From NCBI GenBank assembly GCA_021229015.1, contig CM037783.1:58221514-58285513 (forward strand): DNA of 64,000 nucleotides, read 5' to 3'. Positions 1-13,300 of this stretch are shown in pieces. The notes below the pieces were generated by a model. The model was not told the origin of the DNA. It did not search any database and saw only the letters and a list, made by a program, of their open reading frames with translations. Source of the DNA: Solen grandis (lineage: Eukaryota > Mollusca > Bivalvia > Adapedonta > Solenidae). Position 1 is the first letter of the stretch; each line of letters starts with the position of its first letter. A program made the position numbers and the translations under genes.

Positions 1-3000
1 GTTTTTATTATTATTATTATTATCATATAGATATTAATTATTTTCAGATTTTTTTTTTCAATCAAAATGATCGTAGATCAAGGCACTGTTTTACAGGAGA
101 GAATAATGGGGCGCAATTAAAAAGGCACACGCTTACTTGGCGTAATTTTTTTTTTTTTTTTTTTTTATTTCTATAATTTACTGTGAAGATAATTATATAT
201 CAGGAATTTTTCACGAAGAGAACACAAGAATTTTCAAATACATTTACGCTGAAACAGATTCAGCTGACAACCATGCAGACAGAAATATAAAGGTTTGGTT
301 GATCAGAGATTTATTTTGACCAGTTCATCGTGAAGTTGCACAAACATTATCAGCTTCTTTTCAAATATTTAAGCTACATAGCACGAAGCTACAATATATA
401 AATCTAGGTATTTACATCTCTAATTAAAATATCGGGTTAGGAGGTAAAATTTAAATGAATAGGGCCGTTTCTTTATAGTGGAAACCACGACTTGTTAAGG
501 TATTCGGCCGCTTATGGCTATACATACATATCATTACGATTAAATTAAATTTGGTTGTATCCACCACCATAGCATCTAGTCAGTTTATGGCAAATTATAT
601 AGATCGTAACCTATTTTTTTTTACATCCCTTAACCAAGAAAATGTTTATCTTTCCAAAGTCAATATTTCGTAATGTTTTAATGTTGATTTTTCGCATATC
701 CCCTACTGGTTTGTATCAGCAACCATATTACATTTATGTTCTTGAACATTTGTTCTACCAACTTGAATAAATTTACGTCATTTCTGAAGTAAGACCGATG
801 GACAGAAAAAATGCAAAGTAAAGTCGAGTTAAAATAATCCTTAGTGGCAAAGAGCGCACTTACACTTGTTTGAATTTTATTTGTAATCATATTAATATCA
901 GTCTTACAAACACTTCGGAAACATAATGTAATAAATCTATTATGTTGCGTTGTTGTTTTACCGTATTGACAGAAATTTAAATTACGGTTGGTTAAACTAG
1001 GACATCGAAGCTACGTGCGCACGCGACGTAAATACATTTAAACATCCCTTTATACAGGATTAAACACTGACGGAGAAAAAAATCCAACGGTATATACTCT
1101 GATGCAAAGATGCTCTTTATGGCAAAAAAAAAGATCATGAACAAAACGACAACAAACAGTGATTATGGTTTAAAATTTCGTGATATTTTAATGTTCCCGT
1201 CCGTCAGTGCAAACTGCCAGTCTAAAACCAGATGGTTGCCGAATCGATAACTGACATGTTCCTTGTCGGTTAAAAACGTAATTTCGGCGGTCAGCACATT
1301 TTCTTCTTAATTCACTGAATTAAATATATTATATACTAGATGGTGTGAGTATGGCCAATAGAGTCAAAAATACTACTACTGATACGAACTACTACTCAAA
1401 ACTGTGTTTGTAACGTGTATAACTGGTACAAGTTTATAAGGCATGACCAGCAGGTATCGACTTATAACATATGAATATTTCACCACATTACCTTAACAAA
1501 AGTCAACACGTTTGTTTCTTTTCACAAATTTTATTGTATACCACTGAAAATATTTTTTCTTCTACCATTCCAGTTACATGTACTTACTGCTTTGAAAAAT
1601 ATTTGCGTCCGTTTCCTTGTAAATTCACGTAAATGAAACTGAATCTTATATATCAAAAATTAATTATGTCAAAGAAGTGTTTTTTTTTTTTTTATTCATG
1701 GTTGGAAAGTTTGATACGTTTCCACAAAGGGTCTCTGTATATATATATATATAGCATGAGGAGACCCTGGTTTCCATCGCTCATTAAATAATTAAAGTAA
1801 ACAGTATGTGTTCCATGGCATGCCATTATTCGATCTGTATATAAATATTTTTTATTCATAAATATTCTTTTCAAACTCTGAAAAACTAATACTGATAAAA
1901 ATATTCCAATTATTAAAAAAGAACTAAAAATTATACGACTTCACGTGATTGGAGGAAGTCATCATTTACAAATACGTTTCCCGCTGTATAAAGATGTACA
2001 TGTATCTGTTTTCTGTCTACGACATTTATTGTCTAACTGGATTTTTTTTTCAATTTAGATCTAGATCTAGGATCAGATATTAAATTCCTTGTCGACATCA
2101 TTAATATATCAAGAAAAAAAAGAGCAAAAACATCAACCCGGAATATGAATGGATACATCAGTCACCCGTGTGGTAATAAATGGCCGGTCTGAAAAGGGGA
2201 AAAAGTACATGTAATAAAAAATAAAGTATAAACTTAAAAACTGAACTGATTTTTTTTCTTCAAAAATTGATGTTTTTAGGTAATTAATATCCCCGTTGTG
2301 GGCCCCACCACTGTTTAAGAAAGACAACTGCTGTAAATTGTTTATTATTTCCCTTTAAAACACTCAAGAAGCGGACGATGCAGTCTGTGACATGATTTCC
2401 TGAAGTTAAAGTTATAGATATATTGTAAAAGGGTTGAAATTGTTGTTTAAAATGACTTATATGAATAATTATTTCTTTATGATATAAATACCAATACAAG
2501 ACCTAATTAGCGAACTTAAAGTAACAAACGAGAACGCACGCGCACTGTCGCACGCGCTGATCCCTCGCGACATGGGCATCTGTATTTTCACTTTACTGAT
2601 ACATAATCGATTGTAATTTCATTAATACTCACCCTTTCTTGCTAAAATTAGGTTTCCACACTGATATTATGACGAACTTTGAGTAAGTGGAAATTTTTAC
2701 AACACAGCGTTATATTTGACGATACTATAAGCAAATCACGGATACTACTCGTTCACGGATACTGCTCGCATACCAGTACGTTTGTATAACTCGGCAATGT
2801 TCGGTATAAACCTGAACTCTGGTGACCGTGAAATTGTGGAATCAAGCATTTATCGAGTTTTCCGATGTTAAAGTCGATATAATTTGTTGAGAATTAATTG
2901 TCACGTCTTAGTTTATATACATTTTTATCTGTTATTTCTTGTAAATTAAAATTAAGGATTGGCGTACATAGTGTTAAGAATAGCGCCGTCGGTAAAACCT

Positions 3001-3589
3001 GTGCGCCAGATGGTCGCGTGCACTTTTCTGAAAGGGGCCATTTTAATATTTAGTGGGCCACTGGCGCAAAAGCGCAGCCTAGAATGAACTCTGTTTCTTG
3101 TTAACATTTCCAAGATATTCAACATTATTTTAGATTGCATGACCGTTGGTCTATCTCTATTTTTGAAAGACTTCTATATACGTAAACTGTGACAGTTCAT
3201 TTGATCATACCACAAACTATATGCATCAGCTGTTCATACCTAGCATTAATATCCCTTAAGTAATTTCCTGCCGCAATGTTATGATTTATATCAAATAAAG
3301 GCCTCTGACTGGCATAATTTCCCATCATTTACGACAATTTCATTCGTGCACGAGCATAACTACAGAGTGTCAGTGAAACTGATATGTTCATTTCCATTTG
3401 CATAATTTATTATAATGTATAGACAACATAAGCAGATGCACACACACATGAGGCTTTGTGACAAAGTTGTGGTAACTGTTAAAACATGATCCACCACAAC
3501 CCTGAGCACCTAAGTTGTAACACCATTCATGATTATAAGCAAATATGTTAAATATTACACTATATATATTTGATACTCATGTACTTTAA
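1..3589. other. Non-coding host DNA, no gene seen
   Basis: AT-rich sequence with short homopolymers and microsatellites. The open frames here are under 75 codons, lack recognisable domains and are not flanked by convincing splice sites, so I call no gene. It could be intergenic or intronic. Confidence 0.5.
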
Positions 3590-3823
3590 CCCTTTCCCTC
3601 ATAGAGGAAACCATGAAAAGACCTATGCGAACAGCATAAAACCAGATCAGCCTGCGAGTAACTCGCAGGCTGATCAGGTTTTATGCTGTTCGCTGCTCCT
3701 CAGTGGTCTGTTAATGAGGATTTTACAATTAAATTTGGTAAGGTTTGAGTTTGGCTTTCTGCAGATCAGGCTTTATGTGGTACCTATTGAGTGCGTCAAA
3801 ATGAGTCTACATGAGGAAAAGGG
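3590..3823. mobile_element. piggyBac-like MITE with TTAA target duplication
   Basis: The ends read CCCTTTCCCTCAT and, inverted, CCCTTTTCCTCAT, flanked on both sides by TTAA (3586-3589 and 3824-3827). TTAA duplications and CCCTTT-type termini are typical of piggyBac-derived elements. Inside, 3627-3693 forms a near-perfect hairpin with arms starting GCGAACAGCATAAAACC. A truncated relative lies at 62766-62850. Confidence 0.65.
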
Positions 3824-3827
3824 TTAA

Positions 3828-6800
3828 AACATGTGGATTGAATGCTTTCTTATTCATATTCCTATGTCTTCATACACCTTTAAGTCTAACTAAATGAAAA
3901 GAGATGTAAAGATTGTAGAGAGTTGTAGAAAGGCTCTTAGATATATATGACTTAAAAGTATACTAGTCGATTGAGATTTTATGAAATTTGTTCTCTATCT
4001 ATTCTTTTTGCATAAAATCTCATTAAAATAAGCTAAATAAAAGAAAAATAGTTTGAAAAATGTAAATCAGTCCCTTATACATGACATTAATCTCTCAATG
4101 GACACGCACAAGTTCTAATTTCTTTTGGCCAAATGTGATTGGTATTTTTATCATCTTTTATTTTAAAGTAATGACTGTAACCCCTGTAGGGCAAAGCATG
4201 GCTGGCCTTTGACAAGGCAGTGACATACATGTACTTACCCAAACTTGTTCAGGACAAAGGCTTGACTCTGAATGGTATAGAATGGACCCGAAATGTTCAC
4301 ATAACTTGTAAGTTCCTGCAAATACAATAAGCAACAATTTAAGTCATTTGGAGTTCAGTCATTAATAAACAGAAAACTTGTTACTATGTGAACAAACCAT
4401 GGCCTTATTAGATATACTGTTAATTTACGAAGCAGAGATGACCAATTATTTCTGACTTATTCTTTGCCATTGATTTGCCAATAAAAAATGATGAAATAAA
4501 CCTTTCATTATGTAAGGAGCAGGGTTCCTTGTAACTCTTAATTTGGAATTAATTAACTTTCAATTGCAGTCTTTCAAATACAGCCAATACACTAATGCCA
4601 AATTTTCTTCAGCTTAAGACACACACTATAAACATTTCCCCTTTATCTAACCATAATCTGTTTTCACTTCTTACAGATGAAATACAGCCTTATAAATCTT
4701 ATTTATCTAAATTTATTACACCCCTCTTTGGTTTTCCTACTACAAAACTACCAGTATAATTGCCTATAACAGAAACAAAGGCATAAATTCTATAAGAATG
4801 CATTATTTTGGGGCTCCAAACTTCTCTTTGGAAAACCCAAATTCCTGATAGTAACATCAATCCCTGCTGATAATATAAAATAAAATATTGTCAAGATATG
4901 GCATTTATACATTCATACAATTTATTTTACACTCAAATACCATTGAAGTATATAGCCTTACACTGTTATATATGATTATGTATACAACATAAATACACTG
5001 AGTGATTCAAGCATTTGTCCTGCATCAGATTCATCGATACACTATTAATCCTAGGAAATAATATATCTGTAGAGCTGAGCAGAGAAAATGAGATCAAAAT
5101 ATGATTCCCATGAGAAGATATTCAATTAGAGATCATTATTCAATTAGAGATCATTATTCAATCTCTTATCAGTATCTTTTCTTATCTGGGGATGGTTTCT
5201 AACCAAATTTTTTAATTCCAAAATGTAATATCTTTTCACAGTTATGAAGAAAAAAATCTTTTTTTTCTGATAAAACCTTTATTTCTATATACATGTATTA
5301 AATGTTTGTTTTTTTCAAGCTGCTTAGCTCATAGCCTATTATAGCTAAGATTCCATACAGTCTACATGGCCAAGAAAAATCCATTGACTGTTTCATATAA
5401 TTATATACAATGTATTACTATACCAAACAAATGTTAGTCAATTAATCTTCATCAAATTATAAACTTGTACATGACTGTTCATGAGGTAAATAGTTCAACT
5501 ATGAAAATCCTAGTGAAAACACTGAAATCATGATCTTAATTTTTGTCCTACCTTTCAACATAATCTACAGGTCTTGCTCATTCAAATACAACAGACAGAG
5601 TCAGTAAAGAGTAAGCTGTGTACATATAGCTTCATGTAAATACATTCTTTAAAATGATTGAATGCTTGTGAAAATGTTTGCTTAGAGCCTATTTCGAGCT
5701 TTGCTGAATGTTTTTGTTCACCCCTTATCTCATGAATATTCATGCTCATATTCATGACTTCCTGGTGAATATTACTCTGCTAAATAACATAATGTTAATG
5801 AATAATATCATTTTACCATAGATCTGATGCTGCTGATAACCGCTATATAAAAGGACTCAAACGGTACAGTACATGTATATGGCCCTAAAACTGGCCACCT
5901 ACCCCCAGTTTCAAAACTCAGTGGGCACCCTGATTACTCTGTGCCAATTAGTACAAATCTACAAGGTAAAAAACAGCCAATCTTGAATGAAGGGACATAA
6001 CTGATTTGTCTAAAAGCCACTAAATAGCCAATGAAATACACAGAAGTTTGTCTTGACTTAGCCATCGTAAACTAGATTACCGGGTATTACAAACACCATG
6101 ACAAGTCTTGAATTACTTTGTTCTTATTCTACAGGTTGAAGGTTTTGAATTGTATTAACCTTGCTGTGAGGGGGGCATCGAGAGATACTGCAGTTTGCAA
6201 GCTCTAAATGTCAAGAATACACTGAATGATGCGCTTACTAACCAATCAATTCTACTGTTAACCGTGCTGCTTAACACACATACTTTAAAGTGTCTTAGAT
6301 ATTAGCTGTTATTTATATTTATCCACTTTAATGTTTTTAACAAAATACTATCTCCTATGACATTGTTCCCAAACAATAACACAAAACCCTACCCTGCATT
6401 TAATTTTCACTTTAAATTAGTTTATCATTATAAACAATATATTGATCAATGTGCTTTTGATAATTATCATTAGATAAACTTAAATCACTGACAGGCATTT
6501 TACAGAATCAAGAAATGCAGAGCTTTCTAATAATTTCACAAGCTTATTTTATTTAATACTTTTCATCATAATCTTGTTGTTTTTGTTGGGTTTTTTTCTA
6601 AAAGGTTTATGACTTTTATTGATGCATAGACTGACGAGATGCACAGCAATCAAATTCTCCTTCAACAATTAAGACATTACTCTTGATGCAATCTGAAGTA
6701 CTACCTCCTTGTTAAAAACTTGTATACACTTGACTCAGTATAAAGTTTATTTCCAAAACACTTTTTATATCAATTGGAATCTATAATCCATCTATGTAAA

Positions 6801-8123
6801 TTTCTTTCCTGGTGTTGTTGATTTTGTTTGATGCTGCTGCTTTTGTTTTCTTAAAGATATCCACTATTATTGCTTTTACAGATAAAATTCCTTTTCTATT
6901 TAAATCAGCAGATCATCATTTGAATTGAAACAGAAATTCATAAGGTTGCTTTTAGAATTAGTGTCCAAATAAATAAAGTATACAATTGTTATATCATTCT
7001 TGGTGTTGTGTCTTAATTCATTCCAGATACCATTGACTTATAGCAGCTATTTTTTTTTACTTTGCCTTGTTAATGTTGGTACAGACTTTGTTTGCTGACA
7101 AATAAACTCAGCAAGTGTAGGCTATACTGCACAGGAAAACATTTTTGTAAAGGCCCACCTTGGGGAAATCGTTCAATGGTATCCCCGATTTGATGCAGGT
7201 GCTTGCAGTATCCCACAACACATTCAGCAACATGGCATCCTAACCAGTTCTGGGTAGCATAAAATTTGTAAATTCAGCGTGCCAATGAGCATGTGTGCGA
7301 TCCGTGAATGTGATCAGGTATGTTATGGCACATGAAAATAGAATTTCTAAATATAGGATACAGGTTCAATACCATTCATAATGCTATTGCCTATGATGGA
7401 AAAAACAACCAGGGATGTTGCACTGGGTGGTCATGCATATGTAGATGGGTATTGATAAACATAATAGACACATATAGTTAAAATCAAATTCATAGTCAAT
7501 GACCATCTGTGAACCAGTATCTTTAAAGTTTATTTCCATAACTTTTATTTTTACAATAAAACTTGCAATATTAAAAGCAAAAAATATATTAGTAAACATA
7601 ATCAGGGCTTCTTATTGATATCTTATTAAATGTTGCTGTCTATTTCGCAGCCGACCTATACTCCTAATACTGACCTTATTATGAAAGTATCGCTTAATTC
7701 CTCATATAAAGATATGTATTTATCCTTATTGCCAAATAATTCTCTATCAGTGGGCATATCAGACACATACACCGGAAATAGTCAGGTGCTCATCAAAATC
7801 AATTTTCCACAACATTTCCAGGCACAAATTAAACCAAATGTCATAATGAGGGGTTGGTATAGTTTGTTAAAACTAGTTTTCAAAATCAACATCGCAGAAA
7901 AATAATTAAATCTAATGTTATGTTTTAACTTAATAAAGCTGCAATCCCTAAATTCAACAGATCTTAGAACTTTTCGAAGCAGAAAATGCAAAAGTATGAA
8001 ACTGTAGACGTTACTTTAATAATGATTGAAAATCTTTACTCACACCAATAAATACCTACTAGTAAATCAACATTTTAACTGATTCTTTTTCTTTCTTTTT
8101 TTAACAAATGAAAGGGAAGCGGC
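3828..8123. other. Non-coding host DNA
   Basis: Apart from the candidate exon at 4239-4315, I see only AT-rich sequence, small duplications (for example a 22-bp tandem near 5125-5165) and spurious short frames. Confidence 0.4.
4239..4315 (-). CDS. Candidate single exon of an unknown minus-strand gene
   Basis: On the minus strand a pyrimidine-rich tract ending TTTGCAG precedes a 77-base open segment that ends at a consensus donor GTAAGTAC. The peptide begins ELTSYVNISGPFYTIQ, which looks protein-like but which I do not recognise. No neighbouring exon was found with certainty. A weaker candidate on the same strand lies at 7159-7239. It may be a chance match. Confidence 0.3.
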
Positions 8124-8899
8124 AGCACGATATACCCAAATACACCCAAATATACCCAAATACTCCTGAATTACCCAAATACTGCCCAAATACTCCTAAA
8201 TACAGTGTTAAACAGCAAAATATTGATTATTCATTGTATTATATAATTAAAAGAACATATTCACAGCCTATAACATATATTAAACCCAACCTCAAACAAA
8301 AAATGAGGCGTTTGTAAAACTCAAAAAGTGTCATATACAGAACAGATAGTGTGCTTTGTATACTGTAAATGTGCTTACTACTTATGTATGTATATTATGC
8401 CAAAATTGCTGATTTTATTTCAATAAATTAACTTAAATTATTATCTATCGTGTTACTTGTCTTTGAAGTAGGGAATATACAGAAGCTTGGGTGAATTTAG
8501 AGATTATTTGTGTAACCATTTCCTACAAATGGTCCGTATTATTTTAGTAATTAATACATTCTATTTAATTATATCTCAATAAAAATGTGTATACTTCATA
8601 ATTTATTAATACATGGGCTATTTGAGCTAGTAAAGAAGTTAAACATTAACTGTATTTGGGCACATCAGGGGTATTTGGGAAACCGATTTGTCCGTTAATA
8701 TATCTATTATGAAATAATAAATAAAACAATATTAAATATTATTTAATTAAATTATTTATTTTAATCACCTAACAGACACATGTGTACAACAAAGATAATA
8801 ATAACTACTAATTTGGAGCTACAAATGCTTAAATAAGACAGTATTTGGGTAATTCAGGAGTATTTGGGTGTATTTGGGTGTATTTGGGTAAATCGTGCC
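8124..8899. repeat. Fold-back element with CCCAAATA-type repeats
   Basis: The left arm (about 8127-8190) is made of CCCAAATA/C units and is mirrored as inverted TATTTGGGTG units at about 8841-8898. The arms are bounded by GCACGAT and ATCGTGC. The interior is AT-rich and non-coding. This looks like a MITE or fold-back element with repeat-rich terminal arms about 60 bp long. Confidence 0.6.
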
Positions 8900-9522
8900 A
8901 CCCAAGGGAAGTAACCAGCTACAAAATACGTTAAATGAAAAATATCAACTCTTTCTCTAATTAATTACTTCATATTGGTTGAAAGTTTTGTACTTTAAAC
9001 ATGCGTCTATGTGTGGACATAAAAATGACTAATTTTCTATCTAATTAATACTTTTACAAACCTACCAGAGCTTACTATTAATCCAAAAAGTTGTTTTGAT
9101 GTAAGCGCTGTCTCCTTTGTAAACCGGAAGTAAACATGTAGAAAGCGCCACTCAAAGAATGAAACCGAAAGACAGTAAATTGAACGAAAGACAAGCAAAT
9201 AACCAATTTCTGCTGAAGCCCAAGACTACTTTTCTGAATAAATACCGTTCAGTTCCAGATAACTGCCAACAATTGATTTAGCGAAATTTCATTTGGATGA
9301 ATGATTAATAGATCTATGTGCAATATCAAATAATACTGAAAAGATAAAGATGAAAATCAAAAGCGCCTGGAAGCCTATAGGCCTATCCGGAAAAAAAGGC
9401 TTATTAAAGTCATGAATCATATTTTTAGTCCAAGCATTATAAGAAACCGCCAAGACGTTACACAGTACGTCATAAAAAATTAAAGTTACGCGCGCTCGGG
9501 AAAACAACGTCTACATGGCATA

Positions 9523-9547
9523 TGACGTCAGTTTTATCATGACGTCA
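9523..9547 (+). promoter_or_regulatory. Two perfect CRE/ATF sites upstream of the RNase L-like gene
   Basis: The palindrome TGACGTCA occurs at 9523-9530 and again at 9540-9547, about 100 bases upstream of the presumed start codon. A partial site (TACGTCA) lies near 9467-9473. TGACGTCA is the known CREB/ATF consensus. Use by this promoter is inferred. Confidence 0.5.
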
Positions 9548-9643
9548 ATTATTTAAACGTTGCAAGATTCAAACGGAAGTTAGCTTTACTGAAAAATAAA
9601 GATAAATCAGACAAATTAGTTTAATACATTAGTTTAATACTAC

Positions 9644-10159
9644 ATGGGGAAAGTATTAGACAGCATGAAAAACAAGAATAAATACAAGCGAGCTACATTG
9701 AATTCGAATCCCGCACAATATCAACATTCAGTCGAGTGTAAAGGATCAGACAAGCACTCGGTAACAGTAAGTTTTGCCTCTGATTCAAACGAAGATATTA
9801 ATTCCAGAGTGGAAGAACTTATTAAAATATCCGCCACAGAATTTAAACTTGAAGATAGAATGGAGGCTGCAAAAGGATCGGGACGAGCGAAGGCAATTTG
9901 TAACAACTTTATGGAACAAGTCGTTACACGGCTAAATAACGACAGTGTGCTTGGGCCAAAGAAAAGCGCTGATGAAGATACAGAAGACGGACTAGATGAT
10001 ATCATGGCTCAAATCGAAAAGATTGATGCATGTACAAGGGCAAATATGGCGGCTGCCGCTGCGTCATACCAGAAAGAACAGAAAAAATTGGGCGGACAAG
10101 CTCCTGGTGAAATGACAATCGAGCAGCTAGGAAAACTAGTCACTAACGGACACTCAAAG
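9644..10159 (+). CDS. Exon 1 (N-terminal region, unknown fold)
   Basis: An ATG opens a 172-codon segment that ends at AAG|GTACTC in phase 0. It is rich in charged residues with an alanine-rich helix near residues 130-145. It matches no domain I know. Phase 0 fits the next in-phase exon at 15716, where a pyrimidine tract ending CCCTAG precedes it. It could instead be the first exon of a different gene. Confidence 0.55.
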
Positions 10160-10350
10160 GTACTCTCGTTCATATTCATACTTTTTGTTTACGAATCACT
10201 GGTGTTACCAAATATTTAACTGAAATCCTTAATATAAAACCTAAAGATTATATAGATGAACATGTAGTATTTAAATGTTTGGTCATAGAGCATACTTTTA
10301 TTTCCCCTTTCAACCTAAGTCTTTATCAAAATCTTTTATTTATTTTTTTT

Positions 10351-10386
<36 letters not shown>

Positions 10387-13300
10387 TGTATTTATTTTAT
10401 GCTATTGACCCCCATTGGAAATAAGTTTTCAGCTTAATGGGCTATCCATAGGTACATAGTACAGTTTAGTTACATGTTTTTGCATGATAAAAGTGTGCTC
10501 TTCTTATTATCTTAAACATAATATCATATCTAGTATGAAATATTTTATTTAGTATGTGATATTGTTTTATATGTGCTATGTCCTTAAATAATCTAATAAA
10601 TAATAATAATATATATTTTGGAAGTTGAGTTTATAAATCGCGGTAGATATTGAAGTTAGAAAAAAAACAATGCCATCACAGATCTGATCAATCAAACATA
10701 TGCTCAAAAGCAATACTTGAGTAAAGATTACATTATCAGGCACTTGGATACTCTACTTACTCTACATCGTGAGGGAAACAATAATGAATAATTTACTCAT
10801 GTCTTCACTTTAATGTTGTAACTATTAGTTAACTGGTACGGTGTGTTTCAAACCACGAAATGGTTGTTGTTGTTGGAAACAGATTTAAGGTGGGTGAACA
10901 AGCTCGAATTCGAGCATGGGCATTAATTTATTAATATTTCACAAATCTAAAAATCGACTGAAGTACTACTCTAGATGTAAAGGAATAAGTGTCAGTGTAT
11001 GACTATCATCGCCTGTTAAGATCAAGATGGAATACAACGCGTAAAAAGAAATGCCATTATTTCATTGGTTGGGTATTGAGAAATGCCATCATTTCATTGG
11101 TTGGGTATTGAGAAACTGCGCGAAACTAATTTAAAAGGACAGTGTTGATGCGCCTCTGAATTTATGTGTTTTCTCCGTTTGTAATGATCAGTCTTATGAT
11201 TGGTGAACTGTCTCTATTTGAGATGCACAAATAATACTAATGGCAAGTAAAGTAATGGTAAAATTTATATGTTAAATCCTGAAATGTTAATGGTTAGAAT
11301 TAAAGGGGAAAAAGGCTAATGAATTGTTGCATAAATGTGTGTACTGTTACAGCGGCGATCACTAAAGATGATGATGATAATGATGATGATGATGAACCAA
11401 TTGTTATAAATATTATACGTCTCAGATAGAGCCTGAAAATCGACCATACATTGACGCCGAATAGCTTTTCCTTTTTTCCCTCTAAAATATTTTCCGTTAT
11501 GACTAAATATAAAGTGATCTACATAGTACACCATTCAGTATTGGTGGACCACTTATAATTGCATCGGCGGTAATCAGTCAAGAGTTCTTCAAATAGGCGA
11601 TATTTAAATGATAAAATTTAAGTCGCCGATGTCGTTATGATAAGCTATGCAGTTTCCGCAATTACTCATTTCTGTGATTTTTCCCTTTGATATTATAAAT
11701 GAAAGTCATTTAGATATGTATAGTATATTTCAAGTATTCAGAACATTACAAATCACAAAACTTTATTAATGCATCTATTAATGAACAAATATCATCTTAT
11801 GAAGAAATCTGACTGTTGTATTATCAACCGATTATTGATCGGAAAATTATCGATTGAATCAGAACCGATTTTAATGATAATCGATTATTGGTTCTGCAAT
11901 TCTAAAGACCGAAACCACTTCCTTAACTTAATGTATTAAAGCAGCTGGCACGAATTCCACCAACAATACTTAGCGCTAAGTAATACTTAAGGTGAAGTCA
12001 CTGTAATGGTTCCGCTACATTTCGTACCTCATGGCTTTTCACGGAGAAAACCAAGGTTTCCTTATGTTTTATTAAAGTAACTTGGTTATGTTGGTAGAGG
12101 TTAAGTGGTCCAAGACATAGCGGACATTACAGTGACTTTACCTTAAATAGGGGTGAATTTCGCCATTTTCAGTCTTTAATAAATGTACCCAAATAGTTCA
12201 TTTTTTAATATGTACTCGTATCAATAGTTATCGGTAAGTTATAAATCAAGCCATGTAATCTTAGTCATGTATTTGAAAATTTAAATATTTGGTAAAAAAG
12301 GAAATGTAGAATAATATTTTTATGCATATAATAATCGCACCGTCGATTACCAGAAACCCTGGTCCTCCGTCGGTCTGTCCGTCCGGATTTCGTTTCCGCT
12401 CCATAACCCTGACATTCCTTGATTGATTTTGAAATTACTTGGCAGAAATGTTCACCATCATGAGACAATGTGTCGCGTGCAATTTCCAGGTATGTAGTTC
12501 CAAGGTCAAGGTCACACTAAGAGTTCAAAGGTCAAAAATCATGTCTATTTTTCGTTTCTGCTGCATGACTCTGACATTCCTTGATGGATTTTAAAATAAC
12601 ATGGCAGAAATATTCACAATCATTAGACATTGTGTCGCATGCTATCCCCAGGTCTGTAGCTCCAGGGGCAAGGTCACACTAAGAGTTCATATGTTAAAAA
12701 TGGAGTCTATTATTTGTATCTGCTCCATAACTCTGACATTCCTTGATAAATTTTGAAATTACTTGGCAGAAATGTACACCATCATGAGACTATGTGTCAC
12801 GCGCAATCCCCAGGTCTGTATTTTAAGGTTTTTTTCCAATCTGAATTCCTTGATGAATTTTGAAATTACTTGGCAGAAATGCTCACCGCCATAAGGCAGT
12901 GTGTTGCACGCATTCTCCAGATCTGTAGCTCCAAGGACAAGGTCACACTAAGAGTTCAAAGGTCAGAAATGGGGTCTATTTTTTGTGTCTGCTCTATAAC
13001 TCGGACATTCCTTGGTGGCTTTTTAAATTACAAGCAAAAATGCTCACCATCATGAAGCAATATGTCGTGAAATCCCAGGTCTGTAGCTCCAATGTCAAGG
13101 TCACACTTAGAGTTCAAAGGTTTTTTTTGTGTGTGTGTCCGCTCCATATCCTATTCATTCCTCAACAGATTTTGAATTTTCTTTTGCATAAATGTGCACC
13201 TTAATGATACAATGTGTTGTGAGCAGTACCTGGGTTCATAGCTGAAAGGTCATGGTCACACTAAGAGGTCAAGTGTCATAAGCCCTGATTGTGAATTGGT

